Source: Sphingomonas oligoaromativorans (GTDB lineage: Bacteria; Pseudomonadota; Alphaproteobacteria; Sphingomonadales; Sphingomonadaceae). From it: a stretch of 64,000 bases of DNA. This document shows positions 42,738 through 53,922 of this stretch, in pieces (positions within the stretch are counted from its first letter, which is position 1; the number at the start of each line of letters is the position of its first letter). The notes beneath the pieces were generated by a model. That model saw nothing but the letters and a program-made list of their open reading frames with translations. It was not told the DNA's origin and searched no databases. Position numbers and translations under genes: made by a program. Where the stretch lies: the NCBI RefSeq assembly GCF_011762195.1, contig NZ_JAASQK010000005.1, positions 337,897 through 401,896 on the forward strand, given 5' to 3'.

Positions 42738-42842
42738 GGCAATCCTCTCAACCTTCTATGTTCTTGCGGCGCACCCTACGCCAGCGCGCCTTGCCGGGGC
42801 GTAAAGAACGCGAGAGGAAGCGAAATGGTCCTTCGGACAGGG

Positions 42843-42886
42843 AAAACGCGAAGGGCGGGACGCAGCCTGACGCCGCGCCCCGCCCC
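42843..42886 (-). terminator. Probable terminator of the aconitase gene
   Basis: Read on the minus strand, GGGCGGG and CCCGCCC (42879-42885 and 42853-42859) form a 7-bp GC stem with a T4 tract (plus-strand AAAA at 42843-42846) beyond it, about 30 bases after the aconitase stop. Confidence 0.5.
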
Positions 42887-42914
42887 TCGATCGAGCCTCG
42901 GAAGGCCTTAGCCG

Positions 42915-45593
<2,679 letters not shown>

Positions 45594-45846
45594 GGCGCGG
45601 TTCCTGTGTTGGGGAAGGGAATATCTGGCGAGGCCCTTAGCAAGGGGCTTATCCGGGGGAAAGGGCGCGATGAACCGTTGCCCTCCTCTCGACATGCGAA
45701 AATTGCAATCGTACATTCTGATCTGGAAGCGAGGCATAGCCATTCCGCCGGGCCGGCCGACGAGAATTTGGAAAGCGGGCGCGAACCGGCTATCAGCCCG
45801 CGGCATCGGGCCGTGCGGCCCTTCTCCTCAACAGCGGATGATTTCG

Positions 45847-46128
45847 ATGAGCGACACTCCCCCCGACCGGCTTTCCGTCAACCCGCGCAGCCCGCTTTAT
45901 GTGGCAGAAGTGCTCCAGCGCGGCGTCGGCATCCGCTTCAACGGCGTCGAGAAGACCAATGTCGAGGAATATTGCGTCTCCGAAGGCTGGATCAAGGTCG
46001 CCGCCGGCCGCTCGCTCGATCGCAACGGGATGCCGATGACGCTGAAGCTCAAGGGTCAGGTTGAGCCGTATTTCCAGAACCCGGCAGCGGACGCGGCCGG
46101 CAATGATGTGGCTGAAGGCGAAGCCTGA
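45847..46128 (+). CDS. DUF3297 family protein
   Basis: A 93-residue protein that begins MSDTPPDRLSVNPRSPLYVAEVLQRGVGIRFNG (shown in part by position 1-33), the hallmark of DUF3297. It goes on with VEEYCVSEGWIKVAAG and TLKLKGQVEPYF. The family is short, probably a small beta-rich protein, and has no assigned function; it is frequent in Sphingomonadales and Xanthomonadales. A second ATG at 45838 is in frame. It diverges from acnA with a 253-base gap in which no other gene is seen. Confidence 0.88.
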   Translation: MSDTPPDRLSVNPRSPLYVAEVLQRGVGIRFNGVEKTNVEEYCVSEGWIKVAAGRSLDRNGMPMTLKLKGQVEPYFQNPAADAAGNDVAEGEA

Positions 46129-46215
46129 GGCCATTTGCTCCGGCCCCACCCTGTCGGGTGGGTGCCGGCGCAAAACCGGACAAATCCCTTTCTGTTTCCG
46201 TCGACCCCGCAGCCT

Positions 46216-47064
46216 TTAGGTCAGTTGCTCGCCCAATACGCGAAAGCGCACGGCCGGGATGCCAAAGCAAAAGGGCTCGGCAGTCGCCCCCCAGTTCCGC
46301 AGCGACGGCCCCGGTTCATAACGAAGGACATGGAGCGGCCTCGCGGTGACGGGATCGATCGGCAGGTCAATATCGCCCCTCGCGAGCCGGCCGATGTCCC
46401 CGACATGGGCGATTGCCGCATCCTGCAAGCAAATCCTGCGGATCGCCTCCGCCCAGTCGGAAGCGAAAGATGCGAAGGACTGCGGCAAGGCCGGACGATC
46501 GCACTCCTCCGCAACCAGTACGATATCACCTGCGCCGCTGGCGTCGTCGATCGTCGTTTCCCATGTCCCGGCCTCGCGCTGATGCTTGAACCGCCCGGCA
46601 AGAAGGGACGGCAACGCATCGCTGAACAAGCGTGTCCCGACGGCGTAGAGCGGCTGATCGAAGATGTTGCGGATGAACAGCACCGTGGGACGAGGCGGTG
46701 TCCTTCCCCTGACGGCCCGCACATAGAGGCGCCAATTGCTCTGGAGCGGTGACGGGAAAAGCACGCGCAGCGGCCCGGCAAGCGCCGGCCCGAAGTGGTG
46801 ATGTCGGTAGCTCAATACGGTCAGCAGCGCGGTGCCATCGATATCAGTCAACTCGATCTCGGGCGGAACGAGGGATGCCACCGCCTCTACGGGAACAAGC
46901 CAGTTCGCGTAGAGGACGTCCCGCACGTCGCTGGCGAGCACGGGGAACGGAATATGGCGGAATATCTTCCGCCTGAGGCTCCGTAGCGTCGGAGAATTGG
47001 CCAGCCCTTCCTGGCAACGCCCCATCCATCCGGGGGTCGAGGCGACATAACGACAGGCGATCAT
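46216..47064 (-). CDS. DUF2071 (YqjF-like) protein
   Basis: A 282-residue protein resembling the acetoacetate decarboxylase-like DUF2071 family: the segment DVLYANWLVPVEAVASLVPPEIELTDIDG, then ALLTVLSYRHHHFGP, and later VLFIRNIFDQPLYAVGTRLFSD. No signal peptide is present. The ATG at 47064 has a GC-rich upstream region without a strong ribosome site. It lies directly downstream of the exbD terminator at 47.1 kb on the same strand, but that terminator separates the units. Function unknown; a small-molecule-binding or decarboxylase fold is inferred. Confidence 0.82.
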   Translation of the reverse strand: MIACRYVASTPGWMGRCQEGLANSPTLRSLRRKIFRHIPFPVLASDVRDVLYANWLVPVEAVASLVPPEIELTDIDGTALLTVLSYRHHHFGPALAGPLRVLFPSPLQSNWRLYVRAVRGRTPPRPTVLFIRNIFDQPLYAVGTRLFSDALPSLLAGRFKHQREAGTWETTIDDASGAGDIVLVAEECDRPALPQSFASFASDWAEAIRRICLQDAAIAHVGDIGRLARGDIDLPIDPVTARPLHVLRYEPGPSLRNWGATAEPFCFGIPAVRFRVLGEQLT

Positions 47065-47087
47065 GCGCGCTCCCGCGGGAAGTCAAT

Positions 47088-47122
47088 AAAAAAAGGGCGG
47101 CCCCATCGCTGGGACCGCCCTT
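47088..47122 (-). terminator. Rho-independent terminator of the tonB-exbB-exbD operon
   Basis: On the minus strand AAGGGCGGTCCC, loop AGCGAT, GGGGCCGCCCTT, then seven T. A single A-C mismatch interrupts the stem. It is 26 bases after the last exbD stop and closes the operon. Confidence 0.93.
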
Positions 47123-47147
47123 ATATTCTTCGTCCGATCGAACCGGA

Positions 47148-47576
47148 TCAGAAGGCGTCGGCGTAACGCTCGTTGCCTTCGAAGCCGAACTTGCCGACCT
47201 GCGACTTCTTCACCACCGCCAGGATGTTGTCGATGGTGTCGTAGCGGGTGTTCGGGTCCGGCAGCAGATGCAGCTCGGGCTCGTCCGGCAGGTTCTTCGT
47301 CAGATCGATATACTGACGCAGCGTCACCAGATCCGGCACCGGCTGACCGTTCCAGAAGATCGCCCCGGCCGCGTCGGTCGAGATGGTGTTCTTGGTCGGG
47401 TTGATGGGCGGCGGATTGGTGTTGGTGTTCACCGGCAGATCCAGCTTCACGGCGTGAGTCTGGATCGGGATGGTGATGATGAACATGATGAGGAGCACCA
47501 GCATGACGTCGATAAGCGGCGTCGTGTTGATGTCCATCATGGGCTCGCCTTCGGCGGTGCCTGCGGCCATTGCCAT
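47148..47576 (-). CDS. exbD: Biopolymer transporter ExbD (second copy)
   Basis: A 142-residue ExbD/TolR protein. It has the signature MDINTTPLIDVMLVLLIMFIIT, with Asp in the single membrane helix that carries the proton (PLIDVMLV). The periplasmic domain follows (IFWNGQPVPDLVTLRQYIDLTKN, LHLLPDPNTRYDTIDNILAVVKKSQVGKFGF). GGAG precedes the ATG at 47576. It is the last gene of the tonB-exbB-exbD-exbD operon, 32 bases after the first exbD. Confidence 0.95.
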   Translation of the reverse strand: MAMAAGTAEGEPMMDINTTPLIDVMLVLLIMFIITIPIQTHAVKLDLPVNTNTNPPPINPTKNTISTDAAGAIFWNGQPVPDLVTLRQYIDLTKNLPDEPELHLLPDPNTRYDTIDNILAVVKKSQVGKFGFEGNERYADAF

Positions 47577-47608
47577 TGGTCGTTACTCCAGAATTGCTCG
47601 AGCCGGCA

Positions 47609-48094
47609 TTACATGCGCGGATTGCCACCCGGCGGCGGCTCGGAAATGAAGCCAACCTTCAGGAAGCCGGCCCGCTGCAACATCGTCACCGTCCCGCCAA
47701 TGCACTTGTAGGGGGTGTTCACGTCGCCACGGATATGCGCCTCGGGCAGGTTGTCCGGGGTCACGTTGGCCGGCCCGCCGAGCTTGTCGACCTGGGCCTT
47801 GAGCTTCGCCACCGAGCGGTCGAGCAACTCCTGCGAGGTCACCTTCTGGCGACCCCAATAGACTTCGCAGGTGCCCGCGGCGTCGGCCTTGACGGAGAGG
47901 TTCACATTCTCCGGCTTGGTCTGCGTCGGCTCGTTGCGCACGTTGGGCAGCTTGAGCGGCACGGTCTGCACCACGACCGGCACGGTAATCAGGAAGATAA
48001 TCAGAAGCACCAGCATGACGTCGACGAGCGGCGTCGTGTTGATGTCCGACATTGGCACGTCGTCGCCGCCCTCGGCTCCCACACTCATTGCCAT
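47609..48094 (-). CDS. exbD: Biopolymer transporter ExbD (first copy, with cysteines)
   Basis: A 161-residue ExbD with the same signature (MSDINTTPLVDVMLVLLIIFLIT, proton Asp in PLVDVMLV). Its periplasmic domain is different from the other copy and has two cysteines (GTCEVYWGRQ and TPYKCIGG), which may form a disulfide. It also ends with SEPPPGGNPRM. It lies between exbB and the second exbD, in the order tonB, exbB, exbD, exbD. Two ExbD subunits could form a mixed complex with ExbB, as in some xanthomonads and sphingomonads. Confidence 0.95.
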   Translation of the reverse strand: MAMSVGAEGGDDVPMSDINTTPLVDVMLVLLIIFLITVPVVVQTVPLKLPNVRNEPTQTKPENVNLSVKADAAGTCEVYWGRQKVTSQELLDRSVAKLKAQVDKLGGPANVTPDNLPEAHIRGDVNTPYKCIGGTVTMLQRAGFLKVGFISEPPPGGNPRM

Positions 48095-48217
48095 CGGATA
48101 AGATTCCTATCGTTCTCGCGAGCGCCCTGAGGCGCCTTGTAACCGCGGCGGACGGGCCGGAGCCCGCCTGCCACGGCCGCCGCCCTCCGCGAAGGAGAGG
48201 CGGCGGCCGTCACCGGA

Positions 48218-48976
48218 TTACGCCTTGGTCTGCACGCCCGAAGCGGTGGTGGCGACCTTCGGCTGACCAACCTTGGTCGTGCCGTAGGACGGACGCACCG
48301 CGCCGTTCGAGATCATGTAGCCATGAACGTCGTTGGCGAAAGCGGTCAGGCCTTCGATGATCGTCTTGTTACGACGGACCAGCCAGTTGTAGCCGAGCAC
48401 CGCCGGAACGGCGACGGCGAGGCCGAGCGCGGTCATGATGAGCGCTTCACCGACCGGGCCGGCGACGGCGTCGATCGAGGCCTGACCGGCCATGCCGATC
48501 TTGATGAGCGCGCGGTAGATACCGATAACCGTACCGAACAGACCCACGAACGGCGCCGTCGAGCCGACGGTGGCGAGGAAGGCGAGGCCGGTGCCGAGCT
48601 TCGAGGCGATCGAGTTCTGGCTGCGGATGATCGAGCTGTGGATCCACTCGTGCTGGTCGATCGGATCGGTCAGCTTCGAGTGCTGCTCCTCGGCGATGAT
48701 GCCGTCGTCGACGATCTGACGATAGGCCGAGTTCTTGTCGAGCTTGGCGGCCGCGTCACGCATGTTCGGCGCGCTCCAGAAAGAGCCGCGAACCTTCTTC
48801 GCCTGGTTGATGATCTTCTGCTGCTCGAACAGCTTCGAGAAGATGATGAACAGCGAGAAGGCGAGCGAAACCACCAGCAGGCCGAACACGGTCTGCGTGA
48901 TGAGGCCGCCCTGCTGAAGAGCGGGGACCAGACCGTAGGGATTGGCACCGGCGGCGGCGGTAGCGGGGGTCGTCAT
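48218..48976 (-). CDS. exbB: Biopolymer transporter ExbB (MotA/TolQ/ExbB family)
   Basis: A 252-residue inner-membrane proton channel subunit. The first membrane helix is TVFGLLVVSLAFSLFIIFSKLF; the two later helices are in the segments GLAFLATVGSTAPFVGLFGTVIGI and EALIMTALGLAVAVPAVLGYNWLV. The signature TVGSTAPFVGLFGTVIGIYRAL is complete. AAGGAA precedes the ATG at 48976. Second gene of the tonB operon; works with both ExbD copies and TonB to move energy to outer-membrane receptors like the one at 39.5 kb. Confidence 0.97.
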   Translation of the reverse strand: MTTPATAAAGANPYGLVPALQQGGLITQTVFGLLVVSLAFSLFIIFSKLFEQQKIINQAKKVRGSFWSAPNMRDAAAKLDKNSAYRQIVDDGIIAEEQHSKLTDPIDQHEWIHSSIIRSQNSIASKLGTGLAFLATVGSTAPFVGLFGTVIGIYRALIKIGMAGQASIDAVAGPVGEALIMTALGLAVAVPAVLGYNWLVRRNKTIIEGLTAFANDVHGYMISNGAVRPSYGTTKVGQPKVATTASGVQTKA

Positions 48977-49066
48977 TGTCGTCGGTTCCTTGAGATAAGA
49001 ATCGGAATTGAGGAAAAACGCGATCGGGCGGCCGGTGTTCTTGGGAAGCCACCGGCCGGATCAGGT

Positions 49067-49726
49067 TCAGTCCTTCGGAATCTGCCAGGTGAAGCGGCTC
49101 GAGAACGAGTCCCCGATGGCGGCACCTCCCGCATCCTTCGCCGGCGTGAAGCGCGCGCGCTTCGTCAGCAGGCGACAGGCCGTCTGGTCAAGATCGGCGA
49201 AGCCGCTCGAAGACGTGACGGTGCAGTTGGTGACACGCCCGTCCGTACCCACATCCAGCTTGAACCCGACCGTTCCCGCTTCGTTGTTGCGAAGCGCCGA
49301 CGGCGGATAGTCATCCGTGGACATGAGGGACTGGAAGCTGCCGCGCGGCTTGGCCCGGACCGCAGCGCTGGGCTTCGGCGGAGGGGGGGCCGGCGAAGGC
49401 GGAGCCTGGATGATCGGCGCCGGCGGCGGGTTCGGCGTCGTCACGATCGGCGGCGCCGTAACGACCGGCGGCTGCACGATCGGCGGCGGCGTGACAATCG
49501 GCGGCGACTCGACCTTCGGCTGCTCCTTCGGCGGGGGCGGCGGCTGCTTCGGAGGCGGGGGCGGCGGTTCCTTGATGTCGAGTACGGTCATCTGCTTGGC
49601 CACCTTCTTAACGATATTGAAGGCGAGGCCAGTGTAGAATGCGTAGCCGACAGCGGCGATGAGGATCGCGGTGATAACCGCCGCGATCGTCTTCTCCTTA
49701 CTCTGATTTTGGTCGACGTAGGCCAT
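49067..49726 (-). CDS. tonB: Energy transducer TonB
   Basis: A 219-residue TonB. One N-terminal membrane helix (IAAVITAILIAAVGYAFYTGLAF) is followed by a long proline-rich spacer with PPPPP blocks and repeated PPIV units (about 55-135). The C-terminal TonB domain has YPPSALRNNEAGTVGFKLDVGTDGRVTNCTVTSSSG (seen in parts) and LLTKRARFTPAKDAGG. The start at 49726 (MAYVDQNQ) is preferred to upstream in-frame codons at 49765 and 49795. It is the first gene of the operon, with exbB 90 bases downstream. Two cysteines sit in the C-terminal domain. Confidence 0.95.
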   Translation of the reverse strand: MAYVDQNQSKEKTIAAVITAILIAAVGYAFYTGLAFNIVKKVAKQMTVLDIKEPPPPPPKQPPPPPKEQPKVESPPIVTPPPIVQPPVVTAPPIVTTPNPPPAPIIQAPPSPAPPPPKPSAAVRAKPRGSFQSLMSTDDYPPSALRNNEAGTVGFKLDVGTDGRVTNCTVTSSSGFADLDQTACRLLTKRARFTPAKDAGGAAIGDSFSSRFTWQIPKD

Positions 49727-50000
49727 TAAAGAGAGCCACTCCGTGCTGTCGAAAGGCTGCGGCATGGCAATGGGGGTCAGATGGCCGCGAAACATCGCGG
49801 GCCGTCAGACCCCCCTTGCCGTCACTTCATGCTATGCAGCGATCGATTTGATGTCCATCCCTTACATATACGATCGGGCAATGTCTTGGCATCCCGGGAG
49901 TCATATTCTCCTCCGTCCCTTGAATCCCGCGAGCCAAAACGGCAGGGAAAAAGGGTGCATTACGAACCATGACAGATTGAAGAGTGGAGGTTGGTCGCCC

Positions 50001-50867
50001 ATGAAATGTCAGCCGAAATTGGCAGGCCTGCTCCTATTCGGCGCCTTGACCTTCGCTAGCGCAGCATCTTCGCAGACACCTGCGCTATCGCAGAACTCTG
50101 CCGCGGAAAGCTATGCAGACCTGACCGATCTCGCACTTGCAGCACGCGCAACCGTGATCGTCACCGTGCGCAACACGATCCACCTCAAGGGGCCGGATGC
50201 GGTGGGGGTCGCGCCGGGATATGTGCGATTCTATGTGGAGGGTGATGTCGATGCGCTGATCGCGGGTCGCACAGGCCTCCCGGCGACCGTTTCCTGGCTG
50301 GTGGACATGCCGCTGGACGCCGCGAATCACCCTCCGAAGCTCAAGAAGCAGAAACTGATTCTGCTCGCCCGCCCGATTCCCGGCAAGGCAGGGACGCTCC
50401 AGCTCGTCTCCCGCAAGGCGCAACTGGCATGGACGCCCGAGCGCGAGCAGCGGCTCCGCGCGATCCTGTCCGAGGCGAATTCCCCCTCGGCGCCGCCGGT
50501 GGTGACGGGGGTGGGCCACGCCTTCCACGTCGCGGGCAGCATTCCCGGCGAGGGCGAGACCCAGATTTTCCTGAAAACCGCGGATAACCGCCCGGTTTCG
50601 CTCAATATCCAGCGTCATCCCGGCGAAGATCCGCGCTGGTCCGTGTCGCTCGGCGAGATCGTCGACGATCAGGCGGCGGCGCCCAAGCATGAGACCCTGC
50701 TCTGGTATCGCCTCGCCTGCGGGCTTCCGTCGACCCTGCCGGACGACGCGGTGGCCGATCAGGCGGCCGACGACGCGGCGCAGGCGCGCGACGATTACCG
50801 GCTGGTGCTGAAGGGGCTCGGCCCCTGCGGCCGCACCACGACGAGAGCGGAGGCGCCGGCCGACTAG
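50001..50867 (+). CDS. Secreted protein of unknown function
   Basis: A 288-residue protein with signal peptide (MKCQPKLAGLLLFGALTFASAASS, cut near ASS). The mature part has a beta-rich segment (TVIVTVRNTIHLKGPD, GYVRFYVEGDVDALIAGRTG) and ends with a charged, Asp-rich region. GGAGG precedes the ATG at 50001. It diverges from tonB (the 274-base gap shows nothing else) and its stop overlaps the end of the convergent SDR gene by four bases. I do not recognise the family. Confidence 0.7.
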   Translation: MKCQPKLAGLLLFGALTFASAASSQTPALSQNSAAESYADLTDLALAARATVIVTVRNTIHLKGPDAVGVAPGYVRFYVEGDVDALIAGRTGLPATVSWLVDMPLDAANHPPKLKKQKLILLARPIPGKAGTLQLVSRKAQLAWTPEREQRLRAILSEANSPSAPPVVTGVGHAFHVAGSIPGEGETQIFLKTADNRPVSLNIQRHPGEDPRWSVSLGEIVDDQAAAPKHETLLWYRLACGLPSTLPDDAVADQAADDAAQARDDYRLVLKGLGPCGRTTTRAEAPAD

Positions 50868-51655
50868 GCCCGCGTCTCGCCCTCCTCTCCGCCTTCCAGA
50901 AACAGGAAGTCGCGCGGAAAATGGCAGAGATGGGCGCCGCCGTCGACGAACAGCGTCTGCCCCGTCACCGCGTGCGCGCGCGCCAGATAGAGCACCGCTT
51001 CGGCGATCTCCGCCGGAGCGGGCAGCGCCGCGAGCGGCATCCGCTTCGCCGCCTCGGCCAGCCGCGCGGCGTCATAATCGGCGGTCGGCAACGTCAGCCC
51101 CGGCGCCACGGCGGAGACCCGAACATAGGGCGCGAATCGCCGCGCGAGGATGGTCGTCGCCTCCGCCAGCGCCAGTTTGGACAGCGTGTAGCTGAACTGG
51201 TCCGCATTGGGCGCGGCGATGCGCTGGTCGAGGATGTTGACGATCGCCACGCGGTGCGCCGGCCCCGCCCTGGCGGCGAGCGCGGTCGCCAGCAGCACCG
51301 GCGCGGCGCTGTTCACCGCATAATGGCTGAGCATCCCCGCCTGCGTAACGGATTCCGGCGAGTCGTATTCGAATCGCGCGGCATTGTTAACGAGCAGGGC
51401 CGGCGCGCGGCCGAAGGAGGCCTCCACCGCCGGCAACAGGTCCGCCACCGCCGCTTCGTCCGCGAGATCGGCGGCGAAGTGGCGCCACACCGCGCCCGCG
51501 CCCGCCAGCCGCTCGGCCAGCCCCGCCTCGGGCGTGGAGATTGCGCCGCTGTGGATGGCGAGATCGTAGCCCGCCTCGGCCAGCGCCGCGCACAGCGCCG
51601 CCCCCAGCCGCCGGCAACCGCCGGTCACCAGCGCCAGCGGGCGCACCGCCGTCAC
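50864..51655 (-). CDS. SDR family oxidoreductase, pteridine-reductase-like
   Basis: A 263-residue short-chain dehydrogenase. The cofactor loop is VTGGCRRLGAALC, where the TGxxxxxG pattern with Arg-Arg fits an NADPH-using pteridine reductase (FolM-like) type. NNAA follows (LLVNNAARFEYD), with Tyr-Lys as SYTLSKLALAEA and the later PGLTLP. The GTG start at 51655 overlaps the folB stop by four bases. A dihydropteridine reductase next to folB fits folate or monapterin metabolism, but the exact substrate is inferred. Confidence 0.85.
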   Translation of the reverse strand: MTAVRPLALVTGGCRRLGAALCAALAEAGYDLAIHSGAISTPEAGLAERLAGAGAVWRHFAADLADEAAVADLLPAVEASFGRAPALLVNNAARFEYDSPESVTQAGMLSHYAVNSAAPVLLATALAARAGPAHRVAIVNILDQRIAAPNADQFSYTLSKLALAEATTILARRFAPYVRVSAVAPGLTLPTADYDAARLAEAAKRMPLAALPAPAEIAEAVLYLARAHAVTGQTLFVDGGAHLCHFPRDFLFLEGGEEGETRA

Positions 51656-52044
51656 GCGCGATGCCTCACCAGACGGATGCCGATCTCCTCGCCGCCCTGC
51701 GAGATGGCGAGCTTCACGATCTTCACCTCGACGCGGCGCACCCGCTCGTCCCCGGCGAACATGGCCGCGATGATATGCTCGGCCACCGCCTCGACCAGCG
51801 TGAAATGCAGGCCCTCGGGCAGCGATTCGGTCACCGCCTTCTTGAGGTCCATATAGTTCTTGGACTGATGAAGCGGCGTATCGGGCGCGAACTTCGCCTC
51901 CGGCAGCGCGAGGTCCACCGTCACCGAGACACGCAGCGGCTGCGGCAGGTGCGTCTCCTCCGAATAGATGCCGGTCAGCACCATCGTCTCGATTCCCGAG
52001 ACCTCAAGCTGAAGAAGATCGTACGCCATATCGCTTTCATCCAT
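51652..52044 (-). CDS. folB: Dihydroneopterin aldolase (FolB)
   Basis: A 130-residue aldolase of folate biosynthesis. The strand VSGIETMVLTGIYSEETHLPQPLRVSVTVDL is the FolB start (TGIYxxE, with the usual His-Pro order), and YMDLKKAVTESL, TLVEAVAEHIIAAMF (with the substrate Glu) and VKIVKLAI follow the family. Start is uncertain: 52044 (MDESD) and 52029 (MAYDL) are both in frame, neither with a good ribosome site. Its stop overlaps the GTG start of the SDR. A GNAT gene is divergent. Confidence 0.9.
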   Translation of the reverse strand: MDESDMAYDLLQLEVSGIETMVLTGIYSEETHLPQPLRVSVTVDLALPEAKFAPDTPLHQSKNYMDLKKAVTESLPEGLHFTLVEAVAEHIIAAMFAGDERVRRVEVKIVKLAISQGGEEIGIRLVRHRA

Positions 52045-52164
52045 CTGCAATGGCGTTCGCCTAGCCAGCCCATGCGCGGGCGGCAAGGCGCACGGATTTC
52101 ACAGCGCGCCCAGGAAGCGCTAGAGCGCGCAGCCTTTCGAATCGCACAAGGAGGATCGGAACGG

Positions 52165-52713
52165 GTGGATACGGTGACGGCTACAGGCGCAATCAAGGCT
52201 GCGGAGGCGCATGGCGCCCATCTCGCGCCGCTGGGGCTGGCGGATGGCAGGGCGATCGAGGCCCTGCTCGATCTCTCCTTCGGCCACGAGCGACGCCAAC
52301 GCACCGCCTATCGCCTGCGAGACGGCGTCGCCGCCGAACCCGTCGCCAGTTGCGCCGCCTTCGACGAGCATGGCCGGCTGGTCGGCTCGCTCCAGAGCTG
52401 GCCTCTCGCCCTCGTCGGGGAAGACGACAGCGTGACGCCGCTCTGGCTGGTCGGGCCGATCGCGGTCCACCCCGATCGCCGCAGCGAGGGCATCGGCCGC
52501 ACGATGCTGCGTCGCGCGCTCGCCGCGATCGACGGAACCGGTATCCCCGCCGTGCTGATCGGCGACCCGGAATATTACGGCCCCTTCGGCTTCACGGCCG
52601 AGGCGACCGGGGGATGGGAACTGCCCGGCCCGTTCGAGCGCCGACGCCTTCTCGCCCGGCTCGACGAGGGGCAGAGCCTTCCGGCGCGAGGGCGGCTGGC
52701 CCCACGCGGCTGA
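52165..52713 (+). CDS. GNAT family N-acetyltransferase
   Basis: A 182-residue acetyltransferase. The acetyl-CoA loop is VHPDRRSEGIGRTMLRRAL (R/Q-x-x-G-x-G/A), and AVLIGDPEYYGPFGFT is the family motif near the end. AAGGAGG lies ten bases ahead of the GTG at 52165, which was chosen because the reading before it has no better start. Shape and length are like the GCN5-related YhbS-type. The target is unknown. It begins the run GNAT, DUF1285, NUDIX, cca, all on the plus strand. Confidence 0.85.
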   Translation: MDTVTATGAIKAAEAHGAHLAPLGLADGRAIEALLDLSFGHERRQRTAYRLRDGVAAEPVASCAAFDEHGRLVGSLQSWPLALVGEDDSVTPLWLVGPIAVHPDRRSEGIGRTMLRRALAAIDGTGIPAVLIGDPEYYGPFGFTAEATGGWELPGPFERRRLLARLDEGQSLPARGRLAPRG

Positions 52714-52753
52714 ACATTTCCCCCCGAGGGAAAATCGCTTTAGGGGAGTGGCG

Positions 52754-53338
52754 ATGCCGCTTACCGCCCCTCCCCCCGATGCGATCGCCGGCCTGTCGCT
52801 GAGCGAGATCGCCAGGCTCGCCGCCGAAGGACAGCTTCCCCCCGTCGAGCGCTGGAACCCGGAGCATTGCGGGGACAGCGCCATGCGGATCCTCGCGGAC
52901 GGCACCTGGCTGCACGAAGGCTCGCCGATCGGGCGGCCGGCGATGGTGCGGCTGTTCTCGACCCTGCTCCGGCGCGAGGCGGACGGCGGCCATGTGCTGG
53001 TGACGCCGGTCGAGAAGCTCTCGATCGCGGTGGACGACGCGCCCTTCGTCGCGGTCGAGATGGAGAGCGAGGGCTCGGCCGAGACCAGCCGCATCGCGCT
53101 GCGCACCAATGTCGGCGACATCCTGTTCCTCGGCCCCGAGCATCCGCTGACGATCGAGGATCGCGGCCATGGCGCGCACCCGTATCTGCGTGTGCGCGAC
53201 GGGCTCGACGCATTGGTGGCGCGGCCGGTCTATTATGCGCTGGCGGACCTTGCCATCACCGGGCCGGCCGGCCCCGGCGGCGCGATCGGGCTGTGGAGCG
53301 ACGGCACCTTCTTCCCGCTGGAGCAGGCGGAATCGTGA
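52754..53338 (+). CDS. DUF1285 family protein
   Basis: A 194-residue protein of the DUF1285 family: WNPEHCGDSAMRILADGTWLHEGSPIGRPAMVRLFSTLLRRE (part) is its signature, followed by TPVEKLSIAVDDAPFVAVEME and YYALADLAITG. AGGGGAG lies five bases before the ATG at 52754; a GTG at 52748 is also in frame. Its stop overlaps the NUDIX gene start by four bases. No function is known; it is often beside NUDIX and cca in alphaproteobacteria, and a role in RNA or nucleotide maintenance can only be guessed. Confidence 0.85.
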   Translation: MPLTAPPPDAIAGLSLSEIARLAAEGQLPPVERWNPEHCGDSAMRILADGTWLHEGSPIGRPAMVRLFSTLLRREADGGHVLVTPVEKLSIAVDDAPFVAVEMESEGSAETSRIALRTNVGDILFLGPEHPLTIEDRGHGAHPYLRVRDGLDALVARPVYYALADLAITGPAGPGGAIGLWSDGTFFPLEQAES

Positions 53339-53922
53339 GCGCCGTCGACGCCATCCGCTCCCGCTTCCACGCCAGCGCCCATATCCCGGCGCCGCTGGCG
53401 GGCGATGCCGCCCCGCCTCTGACGGACGAGCCTCCGGTGCCCGCCGCCGTGCTGGTCGCGATCACCGACCGGCCCGAGCCCGGCCTGCTGCTCACCCGGC
53501 GCAACGAGGCGCTGCGCAAGCATCCGGGGCAGATCGCCTTCGCCGGCGGCCGCGCCGACCCGACCGACATCGACCCGGTCGACACGGCGCTGCGTGAGGC
53601 GTGCGAGGAGATCAGCCTGCCGCGCGGCCTCGTCTCGGTGATCGGCTGCGACGCGCCCTATCGCACCATCACCAATTTCTCGATCATGCCGGTGGTCGCC
53701 GTGGTGCCGCCCGACCTGCCGCTCGTGCCGCTCGAGTTCGAGGTGGCGGACATCTTCGAGGTGCCGCTCGGCTTCGTGCTCGATCCCGCCAACCAGATAC
53801 AGGCCGAAGCCGAATTCCGGGGACAGATGCGCCGTTACTACGAAATCATGTGGCAGGATCGCCGGATCTGGGGCGCCACCGCCGCGATGATCGTCAATCT
53901 CAGCCGCCGGATCGGCGCATGA
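53335..53922 (+). CDS. CoA pyrophosphatase (NUDIX hydrolase)
   Basis: A 195-residue NUDIX hydrolase of the CoA pyrophosphatase type (NudL-like), which cleaves CoA to phosphopantetheine and adenosine-3',5'-bisphosphate. The NUDIX box is GGRADPTDIDPVDTALREACEEISL (positions visible around 70-95), where the two Glu of REACEE bind metal. The segment VLVAITDRPEPGLLLTRR opens the fold and LLLTRRNEALRKHPGQIAFAGG is the CoA-type signature. The GTG start overlaps the DUF1285 stop and its own stop overlaps cca, so all three are translated together. Confidence 0.92.
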   Translation: MSAVDAIRSRFHASAHIPAPLAGDAAPPLTDEPPVPAAVLVAITDRPEPGLLLTRRNEALRKHPGQIAFAGGRADPTDIDPVDTALREACEEISLPRGLVSVIGCDAPYRTITNFSIMPVVAVVPPDLPLVPLEFEVADIFEVPLGFVLDPANQIQAEAEFRGQMRRYYEIMWQDRRIWGATAAMIVNLSRRIGA

